A stretch of DNA of 64,000 nt from a virus: the IMG/VR virus record IMGVR_UViG_3300029309_000010, positions 1 through 64,000 of that record; one strand, 5' to 3'. The number at the start of each line of letters is the position of its first letter. The stretch's first letter is position 1. This document shows positions 35,858 through 45,214 of the stretch, in pieces. The position numbers were made by a program, and so were the translations under genes. The notes beneath the pieces were generated by a model. The model searched no databases and was not told the origin of the DNA. It was given only the letters and a program-made list of their open reading frames with translations.

Positions 35858-38800
35858 TTATTCTTTCTCAACTAAAGCCATTCTAGCTTCAAGGTCAGAT
35901 ATTTTACCTTCTATGTTATTTATCATAGTCTCTTGTCTACCTACAAATTGTTGCTGTGTATCAATTAATGTATTAGTATCTTTTATAGTATCTGTGATAT
36001 TTGTGCTAAAGTTTTTAAATGTAGCTAAACCTTTTGATGCAGTTTGTAATTCTTTTGTTAATTCTAATACAATTGTAGTAACATTACCTGCGTCTTCATC
36101 TCCCTTGAACATTTTATTTAGATTTGCAAAATTGCTTTTCGCCTCTCTCATCTCTGCACCCAAATTCTTCTGTGCTTCTTCTAACTGATCTATAGACTCT
36201 GTATCTCTTCCCGATTGAAGATTTTGCAATTCAGTAATAGCGCCTCCACCAGCTTGACTTCCAATTATATCTCTTGAAGATTGTGTCCCTATTAACGACC
36301 TCTCTATAGTTTGGTCTATTCCCTGTAAAACTTCTGCCAACCCTTCATCTAGAACCCTTAAACCATCTAATACGTTTACTTTATCAAAACCTCCTTCAGC
36401 TAGTGCAGCTTTAACTTTTTCTAGTTCTCTAGCTATGCCAAGCGCCTCTTCTTCTGTGAAATCTTCTGAACCTCTCGCCTTTCTTTTGTTTTCTGCGCCA
36501 CCAATAGCTGAACGTAGTGCTTCAACAGATGGCATTATGTTAGATATGTTTGTCCCTCTTTCTCCTTTCGCAATAGCACTGATTTCAGATAGTGTTCCCT
36601 TAGTATTACCAGTTCTTATTTCGGCGATTCTTTTTCTATTCTTCTCCATTTCATCACTGGCCTTAACAACTCTGTTAGCGAAGTTCACCGCCGCATTTTC
36701 AACTTTTGCTTTTAAGTTGTCACCAGCTTTATTTATATCTTGTTGAAGTTTTTCTAATTCACCCTCATCTGCGCCCCTCCTTTCTGCTCTATCGAATTCA
36801 AGTTGAGCATCAGCTCTGGCTTGTTTAGCCACGTTTACGTCTGCTAACATTGCCTTTTGCTCAGAAGCTGCTCTAACAGCATCTCCCATAGGCCCAGTTG
36901 CAAAATCTCCCAACTGGGACCTCATTGTTGCTTTAGACAATTGATCTGCTGTAATTTGAACCATATCTTTTCTACCATTAGCCAAATCACTTGTTGCCCT
37001 TTGTAATTCTAAATTTGCTCTAAATATTTGTTCCTTAAGAGGGTTTACTCTTGCATTATACTTTCTTTCAGCTTCTGCACTGCTAAACATTTCTCCTGAT
37101 GCAGCCTTAGCTGCGTCTATTAAAGCTTTTTGTGCATCTTTTATTTTTTTAAGACCTACTGTTTCTCCTTTAGCCTGTGCATCAATTTGATCTGCCCTAT
37201 TTTGCAAAGCTTTATTATATCTATCTAATAAACCTTGAGCTTGCTCATTTCCTTCGGCAGCAGCTACTTTATTTAAATTCTCTACAACTGATCTATTGAA
37301 ATCACCCACCGACATCCCAAGGCTTCCTTCTTCTCTAGCTTTTGTCTTACTTTCTATTTTTCTATTATCGACTTCTATGTCTGCCATGTCAGCAGAACCT
37401 TGAAAGACTTTATCTCCAGCAAAGGCACCAATAGCTCCACCTATCAAAGCTCCAACAATAGGTATAGGAATAGCAGCCTGACCTATAAGTGCGCCAGCTG
37501 CTGCCCCGCCCATAGTCGTTGCTGATTCCTTAATTCTACCGCTCTTTTGTTTGCCCTCTAAATCTTTGTCAAGCAATGTGCTCCCTATTTGAAAAGCTCC
37601 AACACCTAGAGTTCCAGCAACTCCCAGTCTTCCAGCTAGCTTGCCTCCTCCTTGCATTAAAAGTTTGTTCCGTGCGGCTTTCCCCCCGATGCCCTTTTTG
37701 CCACTCATAGCACCCGCTCTCTTGGCAGCGCTTAATTTTTTTAGATTTCCTTTACCAGCAATCAAATTCCCTGCAAAACCTCCCACTTTTCCTCCAGTAA
37801 GCATATTTAAAGTAGCAAATGCTGATAAAGCAATAAATGCCTTATTAGCACCATCAGCTAATTTAACTATAGCGTCTGCTCCCCTTTTTTCTTGCTCTGT
37901 TTTACGCTCTATTGATTTTATATTATTTTGCAATGCACTAAAGCTAGTCTTGTCAATCGCAGCTCTTTCTTTTAGTGATTGTATTCTTGATTCAGATTCG
38001 TCCTGAATCACATTGTCACTTTGCTCAACACTCGAAGTAAAAGTATTTAACGCTCCCTGTAATAAACCAATCCCCATAAAAAGTCCAATTCCAGCTCCAC
38101 CTCCACTTCCAGACCCACTCCCGCTTTTACTTGTAGCGCCTTTAGCAAACTTCGGCATAAATCCTCCAGCAAAACCTTTTTTACCTGCTGTAAGTCTCCT
38201 CCTTGGTTGTATAGTAAATTTTTTATCATTAGCTAATTTTTTAGCAAAGCTAGCTACACTATTAGCTCCAGCGTTTTCTTTATAATCAAATATGTTTGCC
38301 GATTTAGGCGTGACCCCAAAAAGTTTTACTGTATCTGCTCTTTTTTCAGCAGAAACTCTTTTTATATCAAAATCTCCACCATCTACTTTTCTTGCTGGAC
38401 TTATGCCAAGACCAACATTAACAGCAGCTTCAAAAGCAGCACCAACAGCCCCTCTTAACGCGCCCTTCCCCCCTCCTTGCCTTTGCAGCATTCTTCTTAT
38501 TTCAGAAGGTTTTGGCTTGCCCAAAAGAGGACGCAATAATCCTGCATAATTTGCTGCACTTTTACTTATGCTATCTGTTACGTTTTTTCTTAATCTTTCA
38601 TCTTGAGGATCAGCTGCTTGATCAACAGCTTTAGGAACTTTTGGCCCAAATACACCTAATTTTTTACCATACTCAAAGCCCATTGGCTTCCCCCTAAATT
38701 TAAATCTTCCGCGAGTTCCAGCAGGTATGCTTCCACTAAATCCAATGCTTGGCACAAGCATCGCAGAGTTTTGTGGGTTAACTACAGCCACATCTTCCAT

Positions 38801-40756
38801 GTCTTGTCCTTTAAGAGATCTTTGTCTTCTTAAAGCAGCAGCTTTCGCATCTCTATCCGACTGTGCAGAACCTCTTCCTATGCCAGCGAATTTTTTAGTG
38901 CCCATAAAACCCTTCAAGGCAGAGCCGCTCATTTGACTAATTTGAGCAGGATTTTTTCCTAACATTCCCCCTATAGCATATCTAGGCAAATTTCCTCCTG
39001 CATACATAGGTATAACGGCAGAGTTCCCACCAGCAAAGTTGGGTATCTCCATCTCTGCGTTATTCATAACGAATCTTTGCCCGTTTATTCTGCCTTTTCC
39101 AAAATGAGCCTGAACATTAGGTGGCGCTCCAAGCATCCTAGCCGTTGCTTCTTCTTCTAAAAATCCTGTTGCAAAAGCCCTGCCTCTTCTACCTCTAGTA
39201 AAAACACCTGAAGCAGATACTCCACTAACCCCTCTTGAAGCAGCAGCTGCGGCCAAAGATCGCATTAAAGTAGCTTGAGTTTGCAGAAGAGCATTTTCTC
39301 TCTGTATAGCTTGTATAACAGCTTGTTCTTTTTGAGCTTGACTGGCTGTCGTGCTTGCGATCTGCTTCCTTAAGTTTCCATCTCTTTGCAAAAGCCCAAC
39401 TATTCCAGTTTCAATATTTTTTATTCTTTCGCTTTGTGTTCCTATAGTGAACAAAGATTTAAGGCCATCTCCAGCAAACTTAGCTACTAATTTAAATATT
39501 TTAATAAAAGCTCCAGTAAATATAACAATAGCAGGACCACTTAAAAATGATCCTATAGTTTTAAATAAACCTTTTACAAATACATTTCCCTTCTCTGGAT
39601 CTAGAGCAGAGTCTAAGGCTTCTGTGATCTTGCTGGCTATGCCGACTAAACCCTCAACAACAGGACCGAATGTTATGCTACCTATTTTTTCAGATAAGCT
39701 AGTAAGCCCTTGAACTAATGAATTTATTTGAGCCGAAATTGTTTTGTTTAGTGCCGCATTTTTTTCAAAAGCTTCATTCGTTGCATTTGCAGCAGTTTGA
39801 GCCGCACCTTTAAATATAGAGGTCTCACTACTTAAATCTTTTAAGGCAGCACTGACTACGTTAATTTGAAAAACCCCACCAGCTAGCTCTTTTATTTTAG
39901 ATACAACAGTTGGATCTGATATTCCCTCTATGGCTTTTGAAAGAGCATTTAGCTTTTGAATTCCTGTCTGACTAGCATCAATCGCAACTCCTAATTCTTT
40001 TAATTCTTCAATTGTTGTTCCGCGCTGTAATCTTGTAAAAATTGATTTAAATGCGTTACCAATAACAGCACCACCTCTGGCCGTCTTCTGTTCAACAGCT
40101 GTAACAAGACCAAGCAATTGGTCAAAACTTACTCCCGCATCCTCTGCCGTAGATCCAGCCCGACTAAATGCCTCTGCCAAATCTTGAGCAGAGACAGCAA
40201 ATGCTGTATCAACAGCAACTAATTTATTTACAATTTGATTAGCACTCAGTCCAGCGGAAGCAAATCCATTGATGGCAGCAGTTAAAGCTTTAACAGATTT
40301 TTCTGCATCTAATCCAGATATTCTTGTTAATACCAAAGACGCTTTTAATCTTTTAGCTGTTTCCTCTGCACTTAAACCCTGCCTAGCTAATTCAGCAGCA
40401 CCATCAGCTACAGTCCCAAAAGCTTGACCAGTTTCCTTGGCTACTGCAAAAATAGAGTTTCTAAATTTGTTAAACTGAACATCAGTTGCTTGGAATATAG
40501 AGTTTATCTCTACCAGCTTTTTTTCTACCTCAATAGTGGTCGAAACTAATTTTTTAAATGATTGGGTGACACTGTTCAGAACAGCGGTTGTTGCTCCGAA
40601 AGCAAAAACACGCGCAGTAGAGGCGTCTAGAGATTTTTGAAACTCAGAAGCCTGTCCTGTAATTCTTCCTAGAGCTTGCTGAACCTGCTTTGTAGAGGCG
40701 TTTAAACTCTGTGGATTAAGACTTACATTTAAAGAAGCATTTAAACTAGTGGGCAT
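35858..40756 (-). CDS. Tape measure protein with embedded nuclease-like domain
   Basis: The 1632-residue protein sets tail length. Residues 30-280 contain a phage tail TMP core (VEKKLVEINSIFQATDVQF, VADGAAELARQGLSAEE, TAVEQKTARGGAVIGNAFKSIF). The middle has aromatic-glycine motifs IPNFAGG, LPRYAIGG and MPKFAKG. Residues about 760-850 hold GAAFEAAV, GGDFDI and NIFDYKEN, an E...D...DxK pattern like PD-(D/E)XK nucleases. Hydrophobic glycine-rich segments near 1100-1180 may cross the host membrane. The C-terminal 450 residues are coiled-coil. It follows two chaperone-like genes. Confidence 0.88.
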   Translation of the reverse strand: MPTSLNASLNVSLNPQSLNASTKQVQQALGRITGQASEFQKSLDASTARVFAFGATTAVLNSVTQSFKKLVSTTIEVEKKLVEINSIFQATDVQFNKFRNSIFAVAKETGQAFGTVADGAAELARQGLSAEETAKRLKASLVLTRISGLDAEKSVKALTAAINGFASAGLSANQIVNKLVAVDTAFAVSAQDLAEAFSRAGSTAEDAGVSFDQLLGLVTAVEQKTARGGAVIGNAFKSIFTRLQRGTTIEELKELGVAIDASQTGIQKLNALSKAIEGISDPTVVSKIKELAGGVFQINVVSAALKDLSSETSIFKGAAQTAANATNEAFEKNAALNKTISAQINSLVQGLTSLSEKIGSITFGPVVEGLVGIASKITEALDSALDPEKGNVFVKGLFKTIGSFLSGPAIVIFTGAFIKIFKLVAKFAGDGLKSLFTIGTQSERIKNIETGIVGLLQRDGNLRKQIASTTASQAQKEQAVIQAIQRENALLQTQATLMRSLAAAAASRGVSGVSASGVFTRGRRGRAFATGFLEEEATARMLGAPPNVQAHFGKGRINGQRFVMNNAEMEIPNFAGGNSAVIPMYAGGNLPRYAIGGMLGKNPAQISQMSGSALKGFMGTKKFAGIGRGSAQSDRDAKAAALRRQRSLKGQDMEDVAVVNPQNSAMLVPSIGFSGSIPAGTRGRFKFRGKPMGFEYGKKLGVFGPKVPKAVDQAADPQDERLRKNVTDSISKSAANYAGLLRPLLGKPKPSEIRRMLQRQGGGKGALRGAVGAAFEAAVNVGLGISPARKVDGGDFDIKRVSAEKRADTVKLFGVTPKSANIFDYKENAGANSVASFAKKLANDKKFTIQPRRRLTAGKKGFAGGFMPKFAKGATSKSGSGSGSGGGAGIGLFMGIGLLQGALNTFTSSVEQSDNVIQDESESRIQSLKERAAIDKTSFSALQNNIKSIERKTEQEKRGADAIVKLADGANKAFIALSAFATLNMLTGGKVGGFAGNLIAGKGNLKKLSAAKRAGAMSGKKGIGGKAARNKLLMQGGGKLAGRLGVAGTLGVGAFQIGSTLLDKDLEGKQKSGRIKESATTMGGAAAGALIGQAAIPIPIVGALIGGAIGAFAGDKVFQGSADMADIEVDNRKIESKTKAREEGSLGMSVGDFNRSVVENLNKVAAAEGNEQAQGLLDRYNKALQNRADQIDAQAKGETVGLKKIKDAQKALIDAAKAASGEMFSSAEAERKYNARVNPLKEQIFRANLELQRATSDLANGRKDMVQITADQLSKATMRSQLGDFATGPMGDAVRAASEQKAMLADVNVAKQARADAQLEFDRAERRGADEGELEKLQQDINKAGDNLKAKVENAAVNFANRVVKASDEMEKNRKRIAEIRTGNTKGTLSEISAIAKGERGTNISNIMPSVEALRSAIGGAENKRKARGSEDFTEEEALGIARELEKVKAALAEGGFDKVNVLDGLRVLDEGLAEVLQGIDQTIERSLIGTQSSRDIIGSQAGGGAITELQNLQSGRDTESIDQLEEAQKNLGAEMREAKSNFANLNKMFKGDEDAGNVTTIVLELTKELQTASKGLATFKNFSTNITDTIKDTNTLIDTQQQFVGRQETMINNIEGKISDLEARMALVEKE

Positions 40757-40775
40757 ATAGTGTATTTTACACCTA

Positions 40776-41648
40776 TCAGCTTAAAAAGTCCTCTGCTTTC
40801 AGTTCGCCACCCCTAGCTTTTGCTTTTGCTTTTAAATCACTTACTCCATGACTAACTTTTGCATCATTATGCTCTTTTTCCTCATAATCAATCATTTTTA
40901 CAGGGTCTCCATATATTTCATCTGGAATCCTAGTATTTTTCATCTTTTGAAATAATGCGTTGCTCAATATTAATAAATTTTTTTGAAAAGATGTAATTGT
41001 TGAAAAATTCTTACCTATCATTTTCATGCCCCCACTTTTTTCAGCAACAAATAAATCAAAAAACCCCCCGTGATAAGATGCATTTAGTATGCATTCTTTA
41101 CTATTGAGTTCGTTGTATTTTTTAAACAATTGTATTGTAATCAAAACCTCATGATCTTCATCATATTCTTTTTTAGTCAAAGACTCGTTAGAATAAACAG
41201 AAGAATCAACCATTCTTTTTATTTTTTTTACTTCTGCTGCATGTTCCGCACTATATGAAGTTATTTTAGACCTATCTTCTTTTATGCTCTTGAGTTCATC
41301 TTCTTGATTTTTAATCTGCTGCAAAAAGAACTTTTTCTGATTTACATCTTGTATTTTAGATAAAGCACTATTGGATTTTTTTAAAGTCCAACTCAAAGAC
41401 TTTAATTTCTCTTCTTTGTTTATTGACCAAAATCCTTTTTTTATAGCATGGTCAATTAATTCTTTCTCTGATTTAATTCCAGAATTAATAGATTTTTTTA
41501 TATCTATCTCAGAAAGATACTCTAATTCAAGCATCCTAACAACTGTAAAATGCTCAAAATAATAGTTTTTATCTTTACATTCTAGGATGCTTTTTCCTTC
41601 TATTATTTCAAATAGATTTCTTGAGTGACTAAGATCATTGGCCTTCAT
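40776..41648 (-). CDS. Tail assembly chaperone candidate
   Basis: The 290-residue, lysine-rich helical protein starts inside the end of the previous gene (14-base overlap) and ends just before the tape measure gene. This is the position of tail assembly chaperones (G/GT type) in many phages. I see no slippery heptamer at the junction, so it is likely made by coupled initiation rather than frameshifting. Confidence 0.5.
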   Translation of the reverse strand: MKANDLSHSRNLFEIIEGKSILECKDKNYYFEHFTVVRMLELEYLSEIDIKKSINSGIKSEKELIDHAIKKGFWSINKEEKLKSLSWTLKKSNSALSKIQDVNQKKFFLQQIKNQEDELKSIKEDRSKITSYSAEHAAEVKKIKRMVDSSVYSNESLTKKEYDEDHEVLITIQLFKKYNELNSKECILNASYHGGFFDLFVAEKSGGMKMIGKNFSTITSFQKNLLILSNALFQKMKNTRIPDEIYGDPVKMIDYEEKEHNDAKVSHGVSDLKAKAKARGGELKAEDFLS

Positions 41649-42444
41649 CTAAAGACTTTTCGTTATCTACATCAAATAAATCTTTCATAGCTTTATCAAT
41701 AGATTCCTGATCAGTCCCTAGTTTATTATAGTATATGCTAGCGACCTTAATTAATGTATCAAAACAGTCTTCATACAATTTTTGAGACCTAACAAAAATT
41801 GCATCTTCAAGCTGATCGTCAGAAGGGTCTTGCAGACTTATCATATACCTTCTTTTTTGCTCGTAGGAGTCTCCTTCAAATATAGGGAATAATTCTTTTT
41901 TTTCATTCAAGGTTTGCTCAAAAAAAGAAAAGTTAAGAACAATCCACTCTATTACTTTAACTTCTGCTTTTGCATCTGCTGTTTGACTAAACTGTGCCCT
42001 CATGTTAGTCTCATAATCATGTATAGCAGTCTTTGTAGCAGCGAATATTGCTTTTGCCTCTTTTAGTTGCTCTTCTTGTGCTTCGGTTAAATCTTTAGCT
42101 CCTGCAAAAAACTCTATGGTTCTAGAAGCCTCGATATTATCCATAACAGTTTGTTCCATGCCCTCTTGTGTTGTTTTTGAAGTGATACCTCCTATATCAC
42201 CCATTTTTTTAGACAACATTGCTTTTGTTAAAAAACCAGCATTTATAAATTCATTGAATTTTTGACCGTAGAAAAATTCAGCATCTTCTAAATCCATGAT
42301 GGAAGGCTTTAAAAAAACAATCTTGTTTTTAAGGGTTTCCTTAACTATTTTGGTTGTTTCTACTGAACCTTTTTTAGTTTTTTTTATATGAGGAACCTCT
42401 TTTTCTATAGTCCTTTCGGAGTCGAATGAATACAATTCTTTCAT
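41635..42444 (-). CDS. Tail assembly chaperone candidate, first of the pair
   Basis: The 269-residue product begins MKELYSFDSERTIEKEVPH and continues with charged helices (EDAEFFYGQKFNEFINAGFLTKAMLSKK). It is the first gene after the tail-tube group and has its own consensus promoter with a leaderless start at ATG 42444. Its position before the tape measure gene suggests a tail assembly chaperone; no sequence motif proves it. Confidence 0.5.
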   Translation of the reverse strand: MKELYSFDSERTIEKEVPHIKKTKKGSVETTKIVKETLKNKIVFLKPSIMDLEDAEFFYGQKFNEFINAGFLTKAMLSKKMGDIGGITSKTTQEGMEQTVMDNIEASRTIEFFAGAKDLTEAQEEQLKEAKAIFAATKTAIHDYETNMRAQFSQTADAKAEVKVIEWIVLNFSFFEQTLNEKKELFPIFEGDSYEQKRRYMISLQDPSDDQLEDAIFVRSQKLYEDCFDTLIKVASIYYNKLGTDQESIDKAMKDLFDVDNEKSLDEGQ

Positions 42445-42450
42445 TTATAT

Positions 42451-42478
42451 ATTATATAAATAAAAGCATAAATGTCAA
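42451..42478 (-). promoter_or_regulatory. Perfect consensus promoter with leaderless start
   Basis: Leftward TTGACA (42478-42473), 16 bases, TATAAT (42456-42451), six bases, ATG 42444. Both hexamers match consensus. The TGA within TTGACA is the stop codon of the upstream gene 42475-42879. Confidence 0.8.
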
Positions 42479-42879
42479 CTTATAGAGCCACTAGCGTTTA
42501 GAGATAAAATTGAGTTCCCATGCTTTGTAAAAGAAATGTGGCTTATCTTATTATGATCTAAGTCTATACCAGTGGTATCGAGACTATTTGCGATGAGTAT
42601 TTTATCTGAATAGTAAGAGAATGTTTTATTTGTAAAATCATGATGGATCTCTAAATTGAATGGTTCTCCACTTCTATAGCCACCAAAAAAATTTCCACTT
42701 TGATCAAATAAATAACCCTCTTTACCAGAAAAAGATATTAAATTAGATGTTTTTAAAGTAGAGCTGTCCAGACCAGTGCTCAATATACTAAATTCAAAAC
42801 CACTCTCAGGTGAATCCACAGTCAAATCAATATTGTAGATACAGTTTTCATATTCTGGCAGATTTCCAGTTGTAATCAT
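42475..42879 (-). CDS. Small virion protein
   Basis: The 134-residue product is beta-rich (YNIDLTVDSPESGFEFSIL, FNLEIHHDFTNKTFSYYSD), with a lectin- or Ig-like feel. It overlaps the upstream gene by four bases, and its stop codon lies inside the -35 of the next promoter. Possibly a tail decoration domain; family unknown. Confidence 0.55.
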   Translation of the reverse strand: MITTGNLPEYENCIYNIDLTVDSPESGFEFSILSTGLDSSTLKTSNLISFSGKEGYLFDQSGNFFGGYRSGEPFNLEIHHDFTNKTFSYYSDKILIANSLDTTGIDLDHNKISHISFTKHGNSILSLNASGSIS

Positions 42880-43727
42880 GTTATTATCGGGAAATAGTAA
42901 GAAAAACTAACTACTGTATTATCGTCTAAAGATGTTGATTCATCAACTGATTCTAAACAGCAGCCGCTTGTAACGAAGTCTATGACAGATTCATCATCTG
43001 TATTTTTCAAATCAATTGTGATTACCCCGCTTTCACAAATTAAACTAGAGATATCCACACCTGTAACTTTATTCTTTACCACATCAAAATTTAAACTTCC
43101 TTGAGCTGGCATAATAGGATATCTAAATCTAGGAGTTCTTGTTCCCATTCTTGTGACAGGTTCTCTTTCTATAGAGGTCGAAATGCTAAAGCTCTGTATA
43201 TTTAAACTAGATGAAGAAATTCCTTCTTTTCCATTTGTAGATGTCGTTATTTCTATATCTTCAGGTCTAAAAAAACCATCAAAGTCATCTGTCGATTGAT
43301 CATCTTGTGTTAAAGCGCCAGCGTCTGTAAAGGATGCTGCATCACCCTCATATGTAGTTGAACCTCTAACTAAATCTCCAACTGATCCATTTATTTCATA
43401 AGAAGTTAATGAAGCTTTAGGTATTGTTGTTACTCCAACATTATCTTTTATTTTAAATTCAAAAAAACCTGTAGATAAAAAACCTGAATCTTGATTTTGA
43501 TAGGAATATGTTGGGTCAATACCAGTAGCTCCAGTTGATACAATTAAATCATAACTTAATGTAGTTGATTGATTAGAAGTAAGAACTCTATCTACAATAT
43601 GAGCAGCTCCCAGTCTAGGTATATCAACTAAAGATTTATTAGTAGAAATATTAGCTGATGAAATTGCGGGTATTCGCTGATCATTTACGAAAAGCTGAAT
43701 ATCACTGGAATGAACCCTATCTGCCAT
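42876..43727 (-). CDS. Tail tube-like structural protein
   Basis: The 283-residue protein has FELFV-type strands (HSSDIQLFVNDQRIPAISS), VGDLVRGSTTYEGDAASF and a late RYPIMPAQGSLNFDV. Its repeating beta layout with 'SSANISTNKSLVDIPRLG' resembles the start of the larger gene upstream, so it may be a second tube or tube-initiator protein. It starts after a strong terminator and has GTGTAAAG 14 bases before its ATG. Confidence 0.5.
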   Translation of the reverse strand: MADRVHSSDIQLFVNDQRIPAISSANISTNKSLVDIPRLGAAHIVDRVLTSNQSTTLSYDLIVSTGATGIDPTYSYQNQDSGFLSTGFFEFKIKDNVGVTTIPKASLTSYEINGSVGDLVRGSTTYEGDAASFTDAGALTQDDQSTDDFDGFFRPEDIEITTSTNGKEGISSSSLNIQSFSISTSIEREPVTRMGTRTPRFRYPIMPAQGSLNFDVVKNKVTGVDISSLICESGVITIDLKNTDDESVIDFVTSGCCLESVDESTSLDDNTVVSFSYYFPIIT

Positions 43728-43739
43728 ACTTTACTTTAC

Positions 43740-43774
43740 ACAAAAAAGCCCCGCATTTCTGCGAGGCTTTTTGT
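43740..43774 (-). terminator. Intrinsic terminator after the major tail gene
   Basis: The minus strand has AGCCTCGCA, loop GAAA, TGCGGGGCT (one G-U pair), followed by TTTTTT. The plus-strand reading also ends in T-rich sequence, so it may work both ways. It separates the major tail gene from the following gene. Confidence 0.9.
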
Positions 43775-43794
43775 GAGATACATTAGATTCAATA

Positions 43795-45168
43795 CTAGCT
43801 GCCATCGGCAGAAGAGTATTGACCCTTGCTAGGATCATCAGCAGCTTGATTTTTGACATAGTAATATCCTCTTTCGAAGTTCTTACCTCCAAAGCTACCT
43901 CCTGCTGTTGTGCCATAATGATCAGGAAGAGTAGTAGCTCCCCCATTGGTGCAAGCACCTGAATAAAAGAATCCTTGATCAGTTTGGTTATCTCCACCAA
44001 TTTGAGTAGAGAAGGTAAGTTCAATAGTTTCATTATCATCAAGACCTTGAGCGAATCCTTGTGAATCCATAACAGCTTTTTGCATAATATACCTATGCTT
44101 ATCAGCTCCATCTTCGCCTTTGACATTTAATGTAATATTGGTTGTCTCGTTTCCAGCAGCACCTGTCAAAATTTTATCAACTTGTCCTTCACTGAAATTT
44201 TTCAGTAATGCGCTAACTGACATTGTAACATTGATTGGAAAGTCCAGAGGCTTGGCTACAGCTTTAGCAGAACCAAGAGCTTCAATTGGAGTCCTTGAAA
44301 GAGGGACTTCGATAGAAGCACTTTGAACATGCATGTCGCCTAAATCAGTTCCACCAAAAGTAAACTCTTCATCACTGAAGCTAAGAGTCACATCTTCTGG
44401 ACGAAGAACTAAAACATTCATATTACCAGTGCTGGGGACACCAAGCAAAAGCTGACCAGTATCAGCCCTACCACCACCTTTATTTAAGGATGGGTTGTAA
44501 ATTCCAGAGTTTCCAGTTTGAAAGGCGATGTTTTCAGCTGTTCCTTCAATATCAACTCTTGGGATTTCTCCAACAGCAAAATTGACCGTATAACTCTCAA
44601 AGTTGCAGTTTCCTAAAGCAACAACGTCTTGAGAACGCATTTCCGCAGTTGTGAATACTCCAGTAGGATCATTAATAAAAGATCCATTACAAACACCTTC
44701 ATTACCCAGAGGCCCACTCTGGGTGGTTCCTGCTGTCGCAAAGGCGTCTTTTCCTTCTGCGTTTGTCAGAACAAACAAATTCTTTTCTCTTTTGTCTGGA
44801 TCTTCCGCAAGAATACCAGAAATAAACTGATCTGCTAAGACATTCGCTCCTGCAATTCCCTCTGTATTGAACCCTAAATTGAATTCATTTTCCCCATCAC
44901 CTAAGAAATAGCCAAGTGAAAAAGAAGGATTTAAATCACCAAGCGTGATTGTTCCGATTCGTGCTAACTGACCAAATTCTCTTATATCTTGCCGTCCACC
45001 AGCAATATCAATATCAAAAGAAAAATTGTCTACACGATGAAGTTGAGGCGGTTTAACTCCCGATTGAGCTTGGAGGCCCGCAGGTAAGTCACCAATTAGG
45101 CCAGTGTTTGAGACATATACCGCTTTGCTTTGAGAGATTACTCTCGTTCTAGATTGATTAGAAGCCAT
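43795..45168 (-). CDS. Major tail (tube) protein candidate
   Basis: The 457-residue protein begins MASNQSRTRVISQSKAVYVS and has VDNFSFDIDIAGGRQDIREFGQLARIGT, as in tail tube proteins of siphoviruses and related phages, then a long beta-rich body. Base composition is richer in G+C than the neighbours, fitting a highly expressed structural gene. A strong terminator lies directly downstream. It is placed between the neck genes and the chaperones. Confidence 0.7.
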   Translation of the reverse strand: MASNQSRTRVISQSKAVYVSNTGLIGDLPAGLQAQSGVKPPQLHRVDNFSFDIDIAGGRQDIREFGQLARIGTITLGDLNPSFSLGYFLGDGENEFNLGFNTEGIAGANVLADQFISGILAEDPDKREKNLFVLTNAEGKDAFATAGTTQSGPLGNEGVCNGSFINDPTGVFTTAEMRSQDVVALGNCNFESYTVNFAVGEIPRVDIEGTAENIAFQTGNSGIYNPSLNKGGGRADTGQLLLGVPSTGNMNVLVLRPEDVTLSFSDEEFTFGGTDLGDMHVQSASIEVPLSRTPIEALGSAKAVAKPLDFPINVTMSVSALLKNFSEGQVDKILTGAAGNETTNITLNVKGEDGADKHRYIMQKAVMDSQGFAQGLDDNETIELTFSTQIGGDNQTDQGFFYSGACTNGGATTLPDHYGTTAGGSFGGKNFERGYYYVKNQAADDPSKGQYSSADGS

Positions 45169-45214
45169 ATTAATTTATGTTTAAAGTGAAATGTTTACAC
45201 TTTCTTACACAAAT

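Noticed and set aside
40776-42444. Programmed frameshift between the two tail-chaperone candidates
   Set aside because: No slippery heptamer is visible near the 14-base overlap; the downstream gene has its own ATG, so coupled initiation is simpler.
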